A stretch of DNA of 64,000 bases from Mycteria americana (Eukaryota; Chordata; Aves; Ciconiiformes; Ciconiidae): contig NC_134367.1 in NCBI RefSeq assembly GCF_035582795.1, positions 4,280,501 through 4,344,500 of the forward strand, written 5' to 3'. Of the stretch, positions 10,103-21,800 are shown piece after piece. Each line of letters starts with the position of its first letter. Positions within the stretch are counted from its first letter, which is position 1. The notes beneath the pieces are model-generated. The model was not told where the DNA came from and searched no databases. It worked only from the letters and a program-made list of their open reading frames with translations. The position numbers and the translations under genes were made by a program.

Positions 10103-12439
10103 CTGCAAGGGGAAGGAATTAACCTGTATTTATACGGCTTTGATGAATGCTTTCTGCAGGGATTTAGCAATCGTATTTGGATCCAAATAACACATTTAAA
10201 AAGGATGCATGTTGTAACTTCTAATTACAAACTCTTGTGTGGATAGATACCATGACACGTCCCCACCCCGAAAGGAATTAGCCTCTTGACACCACCACCT
10301 GCTGGCTCCCATGTCCTGATCCAAAGCACCACCTCCTCCGTGAATAGCACAGACAGGCAGATATTTCAGCAACCATTTAGCCAGAGCAATGACCACATGC
10401 ACAAGGCCCAGTTCGCTTCAAGGTATTTGCACCCTCAGATCTCCATCAGACGCATCTTTGCCTCCAGAAATTCAGATTTTACACAGAAAAGAATATTTGT
10501 TCCCATTTTAAGACCCAAAAAAAGAGTGCCCAAAGCCACATAAGGACTGAATTCAGAATCAGTCCCACCAAGATGTTATGCCTCCCTGTGTGCAGCTCCA
10601 GCAGCGCAGCTAAGAGGTCTCTGCAACTCCTTGTGCTCCCAATGCAAGAGAGGGTTAAAATATGAGAAGGTACAGCAGAGAGTCCCAAAAAATCACTTGG
10701 GGGTTGGAGAAACAGCTTTGCATGGAGGAGCTGGAGGACCTTCATCTGCTAAGCTGGCTAAATAAAATATGGAAGAGGTGGCTTCACCATCCTCTGGATG
10801 TTGCTTCACTGGAGACTTGAGGGGGTTTTTAGCAAGAGAGGCTCCTGGGCGCTGAAATCCAGCAGAGAAAAGCGCAGCCAAACCTCTGGCTGGAAGGCAG
10901 CCAGAGCAACTGGGAGCTGGCAAACTGGGGAGGGTGTCCAGCTCTGGGACTATCTTCTGGAAGGCTTTCTGGCTTTCTCCTTCTCTGGTTAGCATTGTTT
11001 CTGGGTGGTAATGGCATGTCTTGTGTGGCATAGGAATTTATTTCTGGCTTGGAACAAAGCCTTTGGGCGGGAGGAGGGACCCATTTTGTCATCAGTCACT
11101 TTAAGACTGAGAAAAGACAGTTGAGGCTCCTCAGGGTGGCTCCTTCCCGGGAATGATGACGATGGAGGGCAGGGGGGATGACACGATGAGGTTCACATGT
11201 CTTCTGTGGGTGACAAGAAGGGTCATGCCACATTGCAGCCTCGCAATTTCCCCACTGCTGGATTTGCAGGCGAAGATGGTTCTTCAACAGCCCACCCTCA
11301 GCTTTGGAAGAGGCTTTGGTGCCCATTAGAGGCTTAGCTGTGCTTTGCATGCAGAAAGTTAGTTGGGTTTTCTAGGAATGAGTCATTTGGCAGCCGTGGA
11401 ATTTGTTGCATTATAAACTGTGGAGGACGAGGCTCTGAGAGAACCAAGCCTGAGCTTCACTTGGCTCCAGAGCCCTGTTTACACCCCTAGCTTTATTAAA
11501 AAGCTTCGCTGGAGCTGGGCCCAACAGCTCAGTGTTGTTAATTAATGAAACACTTTGCTGAACACGGACGTGGCAGCAGGACAAGAGGAAAAGTAGGCTA
11601 TCCCTTCCAGCCGTGCCTTTTGTAACCCACTGGTCACCAAATCCAAACACTGGAACTGAGGTTGCAAAGATCAAAGTTCTTAAATGTGCTCGGTAAAAAA
11701 ACCAGTGCTGGAGACCAAGGAGAGACCCTGGTGGTGCTCCCTCGAGGAGGGACAATCAGACAGTGACATCTCTGAGCAGTTTGGCTCCCCGGCCAGCAGC
11801 GCATCCACGGCCCTGAGCACAGGCAGGATATTTAGTTCATCGCTCACATGCAAATATTGAAGAGGGGAGTTACAGAGCATGGCAGGGACAGGCATAATGC
11901 ACTGGGGACCAATAGAGAACCCTGGAAACGGAGCTTTCATGTTTCAAAAAGTCCGGGACTCAGTTGAATGGGTGAGAAATTTTCCTCCTGCTAAGCAACA
12001 GAGTCCAGGCTTAGTTCCCAGGGTTGCAAAGAAACTCGCTAAAATTTAAAAAAAAACAACAGTAAATGCGTGAAAGCCCCCGAACACGCGTACATCCCGA
12101 CAGCCCAGCTGATGTGCAAACCTTTGGGAGCTTCCTGCATGATTTTGCAAAAGCAATGACAAAACCTTAGATGATATTTAGACTTAATTATAACAGCCCG
12201 TCGTGGCCTTTCCTGAGGATTTATTTTCCAGAAAGCATGCGCTTCTCAGGGGATGGATTCTGCAGGGCTGGAGATCAGGAAGAGAAGCAGGTAGGACACG
12301 TCTCTGCACACACAAGGGCACCTGCAACCACCAACGGTTGAGATCACATTTTACAAAGGTTTCATTTCTTGGAGGGGGGGAACAACTGAGTTAATTTATG
12401 GCTCCGTGCACACCATGTCCCGGCTGCCACCTAGTGATC
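10103..12439. other. intergenic between AvBD14 and the XKR5 promoter
   Basis: This stretch should contain the AvBD14 promoter and non-coding first exon, which I cannot place. No other gene or known repeat was recognised. Confidence 0.45.
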
Positions 12440-13090
12440 ATCCCTGCGGTGGATGCCCATCACTTGGGCATCGCACAAGGGGACATCAGGACGCACTTGT
12501 GGAAGTGCACAGCAACCTGGGGGACATCAGGGTGGGCTTGTGCAAGGGCACAAGAACCCGGGGACATCGGGACAGGCTTGTGCAAGGGCACAAGAACCTG
12601 GGGACATCGGGACAGGCTTGTGCAAGGGCACTAGAACCCGGGGACATCGGGACAGGCTTGTGCAAGTAGACGACAACATGGGGGATATTGGGACAGGCTT
12701 GTGCGAGTGCACAACAACCTGGGGGACATCAGGACGCACTTGTGCAAGTGCACAACAACCTGGGGGACATCAGGACGCACTTGTGCAAGTGCACAAGAAC
12801 CCAGGGACATCAGGATGCACTTGTGCAAGTGCACAACAACCTGGGGGACATTGGGGTGGGCTTGTGGAAGTGCACAGGAACCCAGGGACATCAGGACAGA
12901 CTTGTGCAAGTGCACAACAACCTGGGGGACACCAGGACGCACTTGTGCGAGTGCACAGGAACCCAGGGACATCAGGACGCACTTGTGGAAGTGCACAAGA
13001 ACCTGGGGAACACCAGGATGGACTTGTGCAAGTAGACGACAACGTGGGGGACAGTGGGACGGGCTTGTGCCCATGCACAGTAACGCCAGG
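12440..13090 (+). repeat. minisatellite with alternating 40- and 41-bp units
   Basis: About fifteen head-to-tail copies of a unit of the form GGACATCAGGACGCACTTGT, GCAAGTGCACAACAACCTGG are present. The GGAC anchor recurs at 12481, 12522, 12562, 12602, 12642, 12683, 12724, 12765, 12805, 12846, 12886, 12927, 12967, 13007 and 13049. Units carrying AACCTGGGGG are 41 bases and units carrying GAACCCAGGG or GAACCCGGGG are 40, and the two kinds partly alternate. Both strands lack stop codons in the repeat, which creates long but meaningless open frames in several frames. The array ends about 260 bases upstream of the XKR5 start codon. Its outer borders are approximate. Confidence 0.95.
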
Positions 13091-13269
13091 GGTCTGGGGC
13101 CGGTGCAACCACCGCCGCTCTCTGCTGCCGCAAAACCCCGAGGAGCCCGCGTGACGCAAGCAACGTGACGTAACATTGCCCGGCGGGAGAGAAGCGCGGC
13201 GGCGGGGCGGGGGGAGGCACTTGGGGCCGGGCCGGGGCGGGCGGGGAGGGATCGGCGCCGGCGGCTCCT

Positions 13270-13306
13270 TCCTCCTCCTCCTCCTCCTCCTCCTCCTCCT
13301 CCTCCT
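13270..13306 (+). repeat. (CCT)n microsatellite in the XKR5 5' leader
   Basis: About twelve CCT triplets lie about 45 bases upstream of the XKR5 ATG and are probably transcribed in its 5' UTR. Pyrimidine tracts of this kind are common in GC-rich bird promoters and are likely length-variable. Confidence 0.85.
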
Positions 13307-13349
13307 GCGCCGTGGTGCTGCTGCTGCCGCCGCGGAAGGGGCGCGCAGG

Positions 13350-13407
13350 ATGCGCGGGGCCTTCCCGGGGCTCTGCTTGGCGCTGCTGGCGGCGGAGCGC
13401 GGAGCGC
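13350..13407 (+). CDS. XKR5: XKR5 coding exon 1
   Basis: Residues 1-19 plus one base. The donor GTGAGT starts at 13408. Joining to exon 2 gives the codon CGG in the family motif A-R-L. Confidence 0.85.
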
Positions 13408-16400
13408 GTGAGTGAGCGCGCAGGATGCGCGGGGGGGGGGGGGGGGGGCGGGGGGGGAGTGGGGCTGCGCGGGGCTGCGCGCAGGCGGAGGGGGGTGCAG
13501 CCCCGCTGCAGCCGCCCCGGTGTCCTGGGTCACCGCGGAGGGGAAGATGCGCGGTGCTCATGGACGGCAGCGCCCCGAGCGCGGGCTTTCCGCATCCGCG
13601 TACGCCCCAGCCATTTTCTTTTGAAATAATTAAAAAAATATATATAGTTTGGAAAAAAAAAAAAAGAAATTTTTGTTATTATATTTATTTATTTATTTAT
13701 TCGGGGCATGAGCCCTCGTCCAAGCGCTTTTTATCAAAGCCCCTTTGGGCCGGGCCCCTCGGTGGCGATGGCTGTGCCGCAGCTGACAAGCCACCGAGAG
13801 CCGGCAGCCGGAGATAAGACGGGGACAAGGGCTGCAACCCCCTGGGCGGCTGGGAGTGGAATTTGGGGCGGGTTGTGGGTAGCACCTTTCAGTTGCTGGC
13901 TGTGGCATCCCTCAGCGGTGCGTCTCTGCCGTTCTCCAGGGCTCTGCGCCATCATCCACTACCTTGTCCGCGGGCAGCTGGGCTGCTTCGGGCTGACCGT
14001 CGCCTGCCTGGTGCCCGGCTACGCGGCTCAGCTCCTCAGCATCCTCTGGTTCAGGGCGGATGGCCGCCCACCCAGCTGCTGGCTCCTGCTGCTCCACCTC
14101 CTGCAGTTGGGCCTCTGGAAGCGGTGAGAGATGCTCCCCATGGTCCATCCAGCCCCCTCCCAACGCGGGCGCAGTCCCAAACCTGCCAAAACCAGGGCGG
14201 ACATCCCGTCATGGTGACTCTTGCAGGTACTGGGATGTTTTGCGGATGGCGGCAAAGGCGGGCGGCAGCGCCCGTGCCGGGGAGGTGCTGATGCAGCACG
14301 GGGACGCGTGTGTGCTGCGGCTGCTGGAAGCCCTGCTGCAGACCCTGCCTCACCTGCTGCTGCAGGCCTACGTCGTCATGGCAGTCGACCCAGCGGGCTT
14401 TGTTCCCGGTGAGCAGGGAGTTTCCAGGAGGATGCTTCGAGTTGCAGAAGGGTGATGCATTTGGGTGGGGGACGCGTGTGCCCACCTGGCAGGGCGCAGG
14501 GCAGGCTCTGGATGGAGGAGCACGCTGCAAAGGAGCTGGGAAGCCCCAGTGCAAAGCAGAGCAGGGACAAATGTGGCTTAAAGACCTGCTGTGGTTGAAC
14601 CCAGAGGAGTCTCTGAGCTACCCACGCCTTCACCTGGCTGATACAATCAGTCCCCCGTACAGGGGACCTCCATGGCAGACAGCGCCTTGGTTGGGTTTGA
14701 ACCCAACTCATGTTCCTATTGATGGTCCAGCCCTACTCACGGCGCGATGCTGAGCATTTAGGGGTTTGGGGCTGCTTTGTAGAACAGGTGGACTTTCAGG
14801 TGTGCAAAGGGAGACGTTGGGGTGTGGAGTCACGGCATGCGCAAGGTCGCATTCAAGCTGGTGCCAGTCTCCGGTCCAGTCGCAGCGACGAGAGATGGAC
14901 CTGCCCTGCCGCTGCAGAGCTCTGCCCATGGGAGAGAGCGCTCAGAGGATTTAAGCAGGGAGATGCCAAGCTTGCAAAGGAAACCAGATTCAGCAGGAAT
15001 TGGTTGAGATACTCCCCTTGGCAGGACAGCAGGGTGCCTGACTTGTATCAGGGTGCCGTGCTACCGACAGCTCCTTAGCATTGAGACATGGTCCTACAAC
15101 GCGGTCGGGCGTCCTCCAGAGCACCTGACTGCCCCTGTCCCCGTGCAGGCGTCAGCGCAGGGCTCTCCCTGCTCTCCCTCGCTTGGGCTTTGGTCTCCTA
15201 CAGCCGCTTTGCCTGCCTGCTGAAACCCGGTCACCTCTGCCCGCCGGCCGCGGCCATCCTCTGCCTGCTGCTCTGGAGGACGGGGATGCTGGGAACCAGG
15301 GTCCTGGCCCTGGTGCTCTTTGCCAGGCTGTACTCCTGCTGGGTCTTTGCTGTGGCAGGTAAGACCTGTGATCATCTTCCTCCTGTCCCATCCCCCTGTC
15401 AGCCACAGGGATACTCCTGCTGCTGGAGCGCTTTGCAGCCTCCCCCAGGAACGGCTTTGCCCTTTCAGTCCCTTCCCCTTGCAGGTGTCCACTGGTTGCT
15501 CATGTCCTTCTGGCTGGTGGCCCAGCAGACGGACATCGTGGCCCAGCCCTGCCGCTGGAGGCTGTTCAATTGCCTGGTGGGAGCCGTGTACATCTTCTGC
15601 TACGTTAATGTCCGGCCCGGTCCCTCCAAGCACAGGGTGGCCGTGTTTTATGCAGTAAGTACCCAGGATATTCAGTATTGCACATGGATGCAGCTGCTGG
15701 GGAGAAGCAGTAGCTTCAGACTCTCCCTTCTCATCTCTGACATCACCACTTGATAAAAATCCAGCATTTCCCATGTCCTGACAAAGCCACGTGGTCACCA
15801 AGGTGGATGCACCTTCTGCGCTGGCTTTGTTTTCTTAGCAGCAACCATGCAAGGTCTTAATAACACCAGAGCGGCTGTGCTGCTCTGCCAGAGTTATTTG
15901 TCATGGTAAAAAAAGGTCAAGACCTTGCAGAAAGTTCAGTTCAGCAACCCTTATGTTTTAAGTGATAAGTTAGGTGCAAAAGAAATCAGCAAAATCTAGA
16001 AACTGGGTGTTTTCTGTCATTGGAAGCATGTCTGAAGCCATCAGAAGGACAAAAGTGACAACTCTCTTCCCTCTGCTCTGCAGATAATGCTGATGGAAAA
16101 CACCCTCCTGCTGCTGCTGGCCACCCGGTTCCTGCAGGCAGAGCTGAGGAACAGCCTGTGCGTGACCGGGGCCGTCATGTCAGGGTCTGTAATAGGTAAG
16201 AGCTGCTGGGTTTTAGAGCCTGGATTGCATGTTTCGAGAGTAACATGAGTAAGTGAGCATCATGGGTTATTTTAGTTGCATCAAACTATTTGCTTTGTTT
16301 CTTCCAGCTTAAGCGTCTGAATGTATTCGATAATACGTAACTCCACCTTGAGTTTCATTTCTTTATCGTTTCTTAAAAGCCCATCCCTGAAGAGGGAGGC

Positions 16401-18603
16401 TTGCAGAAATGATCAAGGTGTCGCCAAATGGCTCGGGTACCGCTGCCAAATATAATACATGCAATTTTGAAGCACATCTGTTTGTGCTTTCTGCGGTCTT
16501 GGTGCTTGGTGATCAGTGCAGGCAGTGGTAGAACAGGGGATCACCGCAAGGCAATATTTTCATTTGAGCATATAACTGATGGTTTATGAAGGTGGCTTGT
16601 GATTGATCAGCCATCACTGGGTATGTTTTGGAAATACACTGGTGTGGCACCAGGCAGAACTACAGCACCTTCCTCCCACCTTGTTTTCTTTCAAAGACCA
16701 GCGCTGCTTCTGTAAATGGAAAAGCTTTTTGTGTTTACGGGGAGGATTTTTTGGTGTGTGATGGAGAAGCTACTCCATACCTTGCCCATACCCTGCCCAT
16801 AAAGCAAGCAGCAGCTATGCTGGTGCATTTAAGTCCTTAAAGCTTTAATGCACAGCTCAGCTGAAGGAGGGGAGAGGTCGTATGATGCTTGCAAACAACC
16901 CATCGGCACCTCTATTTGCAAAACTGGCACCGGGCAAGGATGGGAGTTGCTGTTTGCTGGGTGAGGTCCCCACCAGGCTCATGTTTTCCCAGTGGGATGG
17001 AGGCAGAGGGAAGCTGTAACGCCTGCGTGCCGGGCTTTGTGCATCTCCCCAGACCGGCTACACACAGATCAACCATGTTCAAGAAAGGGCTGGAAACGGA
17101 GCAATTCCTCTGGCCTCGAATGAGTTTAGGAGAAAAGTAGGAAGGTATCTTAAAAACCTGCTGGTGTCTCATTCAATGGCTAGAGGACGGGGATGCTGCG
17201 AGATGGGAAGGATTCCTGCATCGCACGCTGCCCTGTGCCCTGTCTGCTGGTGCCTATCAGTCTGCAAATCAATCCAGATCAAATTTGGTCTTGAGAGTGT
17301 GCTCAGCACTCCCTTTCCCGAAAGCTGCTCGAGTGGGATTCTTGCATCCTTAAAAATGCTTGAAAGACATGCTGCTCGGACCCCTGATGCCCAGCAGCAT
17401 CTCTGCAAAGGGCCTGTTGATCTGGAGGTGGCAGCGAGGTCTGGTCTCTCCTCCACACCTCACCAAAATGCTGCTGGGACTTGTCCCTTGATACCTTTCT
17501 GCTCTTTTTCAGGTGCCGCAGCTCTGGTGGTTTATTACAGCCTGCTCCATCCCAAGTCCACAGAGATCTGGCAGGGCTTCCTGGAGACAACCTGCAGTGC
17601 GGCAGCTGCCGATGATGACGAGGTTGCTGGAGATGGCTCCCAAGCAGGGCAGAGTTTGGGAATTTCAGGAGATGGAGAGTCCTTGGCGGGGGAAGGGACC
17701 ACAGCAGATCCCAAAAATGGGAACAGCTCATCGCTCCTGCAATTCAGAGGGTGTTTGGAGGACAGCTGGACAAACCATCACCACTGGCTGCTGGTAAAGC
17801 TGGCCTTGAAGACAGGAGATATGTCCATCATCAACGCAGCTTTTGGAGATGGTGGCGTGGGAGAGGTTTACCCTGGAGGATGGATGATGGGGAAACCTGC
17901 CGGTGTTGAGCCTGGGGCACACGTTTCCCTCTCCACGAGGGAAATTGGTCCTCAGGGTGTTGAATCTGGTCTGACTGATGAGAACTTGCTGGCGGTGGGG
18001 AATGGAGGAGGTGGCAAACCCAGCGCTGGCTCTGCGAGAACGGCGTGGGAGGATGGAGCAGGGCAGGAGCCTGGTTTTCACCCGGCCGTATCCTTTCCCA
18101 GCAGCTTCTCCGCGGATCCGGCCGAGGGCTCCTCTGTGTATTTCAGCGTGAGCACGGGAGGCATCGCCTCACCCGGCACGGGGACAGCCACAGCTACGTG
18201 CGTGGCCCTGGTGCAAAGAAGCAGCGAAGCTCAGCCTTCTCCAGGCTGCCTGGGAGGAGGAGGAGGAGGAGGGGATTTATCCTCTGAGATGGCGAGCATC
18301 AGCCCAATCCTGGGCGCTTGTGCCCACAAGCATCTGCGGAGCAGCTCTTCCCTCAGCAGCACAGGCGGCTGTGGGGTGGCGGGTCCCCCCAAAGAGGGCT
18401 CGGAGCCCATGGGGCCGGAGGGTGCCCTCATGGGGTGGCATCGCCTTTGGGACACCCACCCTTGTGGCACACAGGGGACTGTCGTGAGGAGCAAGCTGAG
18501 GCCACCGTGCTTCACCTCCACTCCCAAGACCGACCCTAGATGCCCACAGCGAGGACTGGGGGAGCTGGGAGAGGGGACAGACCTGTCTGGGTTGCTGGAG
18601 TGA
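13350..18603 (+). CDS. XKR5: XK-related protein 5 (seven coding exons)
   Basis: This is a multispanning plasma-membrane protein of the XK family. Relatives XKR4, XKR8 and XKR9 scramble phospholipids when cleaved by caspases, but for XKR5 that activity is not established. Exons are 13350-13407, 13940-14123, 14227-14408, 15149-15358, 15485-15654, 16084-16195 and 17513-18603. They join in frame to 668 residues, close to human XKR5. Family marks include LLSILWFRADG then LLHLLQLGLWKR (residues about 46-80), RLLEALLQTLPHLLLQAYV (about 109-127), LVSYSRF and KPGHL, GMLGTRVLALVLF, HWLLMSFWLVAQQTDI, YYSLLHPKSTEIWQGF and NHHHWLLVKLALKTGDMS. Most of residues 1-315 are hydrophobic segments. The remaining half is a long, poorly conserved cytosolic tail with an acidic patch and Gly/Ser-rich stretches. 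The start was chosen because MRGAFPGLCLALLAAERGAR aligns with the family N-terminus and lies in a CpG island. Confidence 0.93.
13416..13434 (+). repeat. 19-bp direct duplicate of the XKR5 start-codon context
   Basis: GCGCGCAGGATGCGCGGGG occurs at 13341-13359, around the XKR5 ATG, and again perfectly at 13416-13434, just inside intron 1. The second copy also contains ATG and runs into the 18-base G tract. Confidence 0.85.
13660..13702 (+). repeat. A-rich run followed by (ATTT)n in XKR5 intron 1
   Basis: An A-rich run and then TTATTTATTTATTTATTTATT form a simple tract in XKR5 intron 1. No element body is attached that I can recognise. Confidence 0.7.
13940..14123 (+). CDS. XKR5: XKR5 coding exon 2
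   Basis: Residues 20-80, including WFRADG and HLLQLGLWK. The acceptor CTCCAG ends at 13939 and the donor GTGAGA starts at 14124. Confidence 0.93.
14227..14408 (+). CDS. XKR5: XKR5 coding exon 3
   Basis: Residues about 81-141, with LLEALLQTLPHLLLQAYVV. The acceptor TTGCAG ends at 14226 and the donor GTGAGC starts at 14409. Confidence 0.93.
15149..15358 (+). CDS. XKR5: XKR5 coding exon 4
   Basis: Residues about 142-211, with WALVSYSRF and GMLGTRVLALVLF. The acceptor CGTGCAG ends at 15148 and the donor GTAAGA starts at 15359. Confidence 0.93.
15485..15654 (+). CDS. XKR5: XKR5 coding exon 5
   Basis: Residues about 212-268, with FWLVAQQTDI and LVGAVYIFCYVN. The donor GTAAGT starts at 15655 in phase 0. 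Confidence 0.93.
16084..16195 (+). CDS. XKR5: XKR5 coding exon 6
   Basis: Residues about 269-305, starting IMLMENTLLLLLATRFLQ, a membrane segment. The acceptor CTCTGCAG ends at 16083 and the donor GTAAGA starts at 16196. Confidence 0.92.
17513..18603 (+). CDS. XKR5: XKR5 coding exon 7 (C-terminal tail)
   Basis: Residues about 306-668. The exon holds the last membrane segment (AAALVVYYSLLHPKS), the conserved HHHWLLVKLALKTGDMS block, then a long divergent tail that ends SGLLE before TGA. The acceptor CTTTTTCAG ends at 17512. Confidence 0.93.
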
Positions 18604-18870
18604 CCCTGTAAATTGCTGCACCATCACCGTGGGTCAGCATTGGGGTGACTGCCTCGTCGATAGGGTATGGCAGGAGGTGGTGGGATGTTAATGCTGGCCA
18701 TGAAGACTGTCCCCATGGTGCCCCTGCCGCCGGGCAGATGTGGTCCTCCATCGCTAGGACATCACCTTTCCTCCCGGTGCGTCTTCTATTTGCAGTTTTG
18801 GAGAGCTTCAAAGGTCTTAAAAAGCCTTAAAAGTCCAGGTTTAGGTATTTATTAAACTTATTTATGTAAC
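18604..18870 (+). other. XKR5: putative XKR5 3' UTR
   Basis: An ATTAAA at 18851-18856 could be the polyadenylation signal, giving a 3' UTR of about 270 bases. No AATAAA lies closer. The true end could lie further downstream. Confidence 0.35.
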
Positions 18871-21800
18871 AGTCCTGCTAGGCAGCTGGAGCATGCTGCA
18901 TTTGATGTATTTGTGACGATGTCTTGAAGCGTGTCCTTTAACAAGGGCCTGTACAAGCTGCTGGCCGGTCCCAGCATGGAGATCTGGCTGCTGTCTCCAG
19001 GGGCTGCAATCCTGGCCAAAGCAGGAGTCTTCTCAGGACAAATAAGTGCCTCAACCAGAAAAATAATGAGTTTTAATCTCAGATGCCCTTCCTTATGGGT
19101 AGAATAAGCCCTAAAGTAAGGCTCAGCGGTGCTTGATTTATTTTTCCCCCACCAGGTTCATCTTGAGAGTTTTACCAACTCCATTTGCTGGGGCCACATA
19201 GGAGCCCAGACCCTCTTCATACTGCAAACCACAACCTCAGGACCCTCAATTATACACAAAAGCATGTCCTGCTTGCTTGCTTACCGTTCCATTTCCTCAG
19301 GTGACCTTTTCTGCCCAGCCTCTTCCTTGCCCCCTTCCACCCAGCCACAGATAATCCAGATCCAGCTGGATGCACCCTCCTAAATTTAGCCTCAAGCCTA
19401 ATCTCAAAACAGATCCACATACTCCTGCCACCATAAAATCCCCATTGCAGGCAGGGTTTATTTATATCGGGAACTAAAAGCCTCAGGACTGTGGTCTCAG
19501 AAATAGCTAATGCTTCCAGCCGGGCTGGCTGGACATGGGTTTGTGCCCAGGACATGGCTTGACATGTTGGCTGAGATCTGGTCAGCTGGGTTCACCAGGG
19601 AGCTGGTGGGTGCCAGCTGGTGCACATCTGGCCATGTCCTCCAGCTGTTGTCCCGCTGTGGGCAGGACTCCGGTGGTGCCACAGGGCAGGAAAGGCAGCA
19701 GGAAGGACAGGTGTGCAATGAATTATTAAAAAAAGCATCCATGTAGCATTCACTGCTCAGGATTGACCCAGTCAGATGTTTCTTCAAGCTGTTCTGGGCA
19801 CTGAAAACCCAGCCGGTGCCAGTTTCGGAGCGAAGCAGCTTCCAGCGCGGTGAAAGCTCCATGTCTCCGTTCGGACCCCAGCACCGTCGTGCTGTGGCTG
19901 TGCTCTGCAGGGAGGAAGCAGTTGCAGCGGCTTTTCCAGAGTCCTCCTCACCGTGTGCATCACACGGAAGGCAGCAGAGCTGCCGTGGCATTATGGAAAT
20001 GTTTATCTAGTTTGTTTTTCTACCTTTGATAATATACAATGACGTTTTAAAAAAACAAACCAGCCTTTGCTGTGTCTGTGTCTCGTGTTGGGGGTGCACA
20101 TAAGCGTGGAGAGGTCCTCTCTGGACCTTGCTGTAGGGGATGTTGGACCTCGATCTCCTGCTGCTTTGCAGGCGAACCGCTGCGCGGCTTCCTGGCTGGA
20201 TGTGACCTCGCCTCTTCCTGTCTCCTTTGCAACTCCATTTTCCTGCTTTCTTGGATTTTCTACCCATTCCAGTTCTACCCACCCCCAATCCAGCTGTTTG
20301 TTTAATGGAGCAGGGTTTTTCCCTTTCTCCAGCTGGAGGGTGTGCAAAGATAGGACACAGACAGGAACGGGCACAGGACACCACATCTCCTTTCTCTCTT
20401 CCCCACACTTTTCTCCTGCAGCCCCAGGACGAGTTGCCTGTCAGGATTTTGAAGAAGGGTCTGCATCCAGCATCCTTCTAGCTGGGGCCACCTCAGCCTG
20501 CAGGACCTGGGCACCTCGATGTGGCATGCAGATAGCAGTGGGTTGGGTGAGTGTGGTTGCTGCGGGCAAGTAGCAGCTCAGGAGGAGTGGAGATGGCAAA
20601 CTGGGACGTTGGCAGCCCTTCGGAGTGGGGATGCAGACTTTTACTGGCTAAATTTGTGTGCCAGGCAGTGGATGCTGGCAGGAAGGATTGGTTATGTCTT
20701 CCCTCTTGGTCCCATTCCCTCTTGCCAGAGTGGGAACCTGGGTTCACGTGGGGGGGTGGCTGGTGGCAGCTGCCCTTGTCCCCCACCCCCTGACCCAGAG
20801 CAGGTGAGTGATGCTGAATCCGGCAGTGGTGCCTGCCCCCCCTGTCCCCAACCCAGGACCATGGGCCTGTTTTGGCTGTAACTGCAAAAATTGATAAGGG
20901 TCATGAAATGGTTGGGAGGGCTGTATCCTACAGCTTAATGCTAGCTTTGTGGTGGCATGGGCTAACTGCAGATGGTAAAGGTCCAACAGCACTGAGCACC
21001 CATCGTGAAACTATCCCATGGACCAGTCGGAAAAGAAAATATGGCCAAACAGGCAATTTTAAGAAAGTAGAGAAATACTTTTGGGCACAGGAGACAGGCG
21101 CGCCCGAGGACTTTCATTCCTCAGAGCACATCCCCGATGCACAGAGGGCCTGGGGGTGCACCGTGAGCTGACACCTCTGACCCTGGAGGAGGTGGTTGTG
21201 GAAATCCCAGATGGATCAAGGAGTGGCCAGGAGAGGGGGGACCCTAGGGACAGCACCGGAGGGGACATGATGGCTGGGGTTCGGATGGGGGTGTAGGTGT
21301 GGAGAGCGTGTTCCCATGGCTTTTGCTCCCTGAGGATGGGAGATGATCACTGGTGAGATCGTGTCGTGTTCCCCCTCACCTTCTCCTTGGGAGCAAAGTG
21401 AAATCAGGTGAAATAATGTGGATGATCTGTCCTTAAAGACTTCCAGCCTGCCTGAGAGCCCTGTTGCACGCAGGGGCCAAGTCCTGCATGCTGGGTACCA
21501 TCCCAGTGCTGAACCACAGGTCTCCACCTATAGAAATGACTTATATTTAGTTAAATCTAAAGCCCTGTTTGGAGTAGGAGGACTGTGCAGCTGCAAATCA
21601 CAGCTCCAGATACTCCTCCCCACCCTTCCCATCTCTGCGGGAGGGGAGACCTCAAGATGCCCCAATGACCTGGTGCACATCCAGATTTTTCCCCAACGCT
21701 GCCAGACCGAAGAAGTCACGCTGGGGAGGTGTTTCTCCCCATAGCTCCTTGTTCCTCAGCCACCAGAGGGAGATGCTGCTCAAGGCCACAAAGCAGACGC

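Larger units (their letters stand above)
13091..13560 (+). promoter_or_regulatory. XKR5: CpG island and putative XKR5 promoter / 5' UTR
   Basis: Dense G+C with many CpGs and GC-box-like GGGGCGGGG stretches surrounds the first coding exon. No TATA box is evident, consistent with a CpG-island promoter. The transcription start cannot be fixed from sequence. The island contains a (CCT)n tract at 13270-13306 and an 18-base G run at 13431-13448. Confidence 0.7.

Noticed and set aside
12453-13168. Plus-strand frames of up to about 230 codons with repeats
   Set aside because: They lie wholly in the 40/41-bp minisatellite, which has no stops in several frames; the repetition of the peptide only mirrors the DNA repeat.
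12631-13561. Minus-strand frames of 263-300 codons opposite the XKR5 first exon
   Set aside because: They run from the CpG island into the minisatellite; composition is Pro/Arg/Ala from GC-rich DNA, with no domain and no support for an antisense gene.
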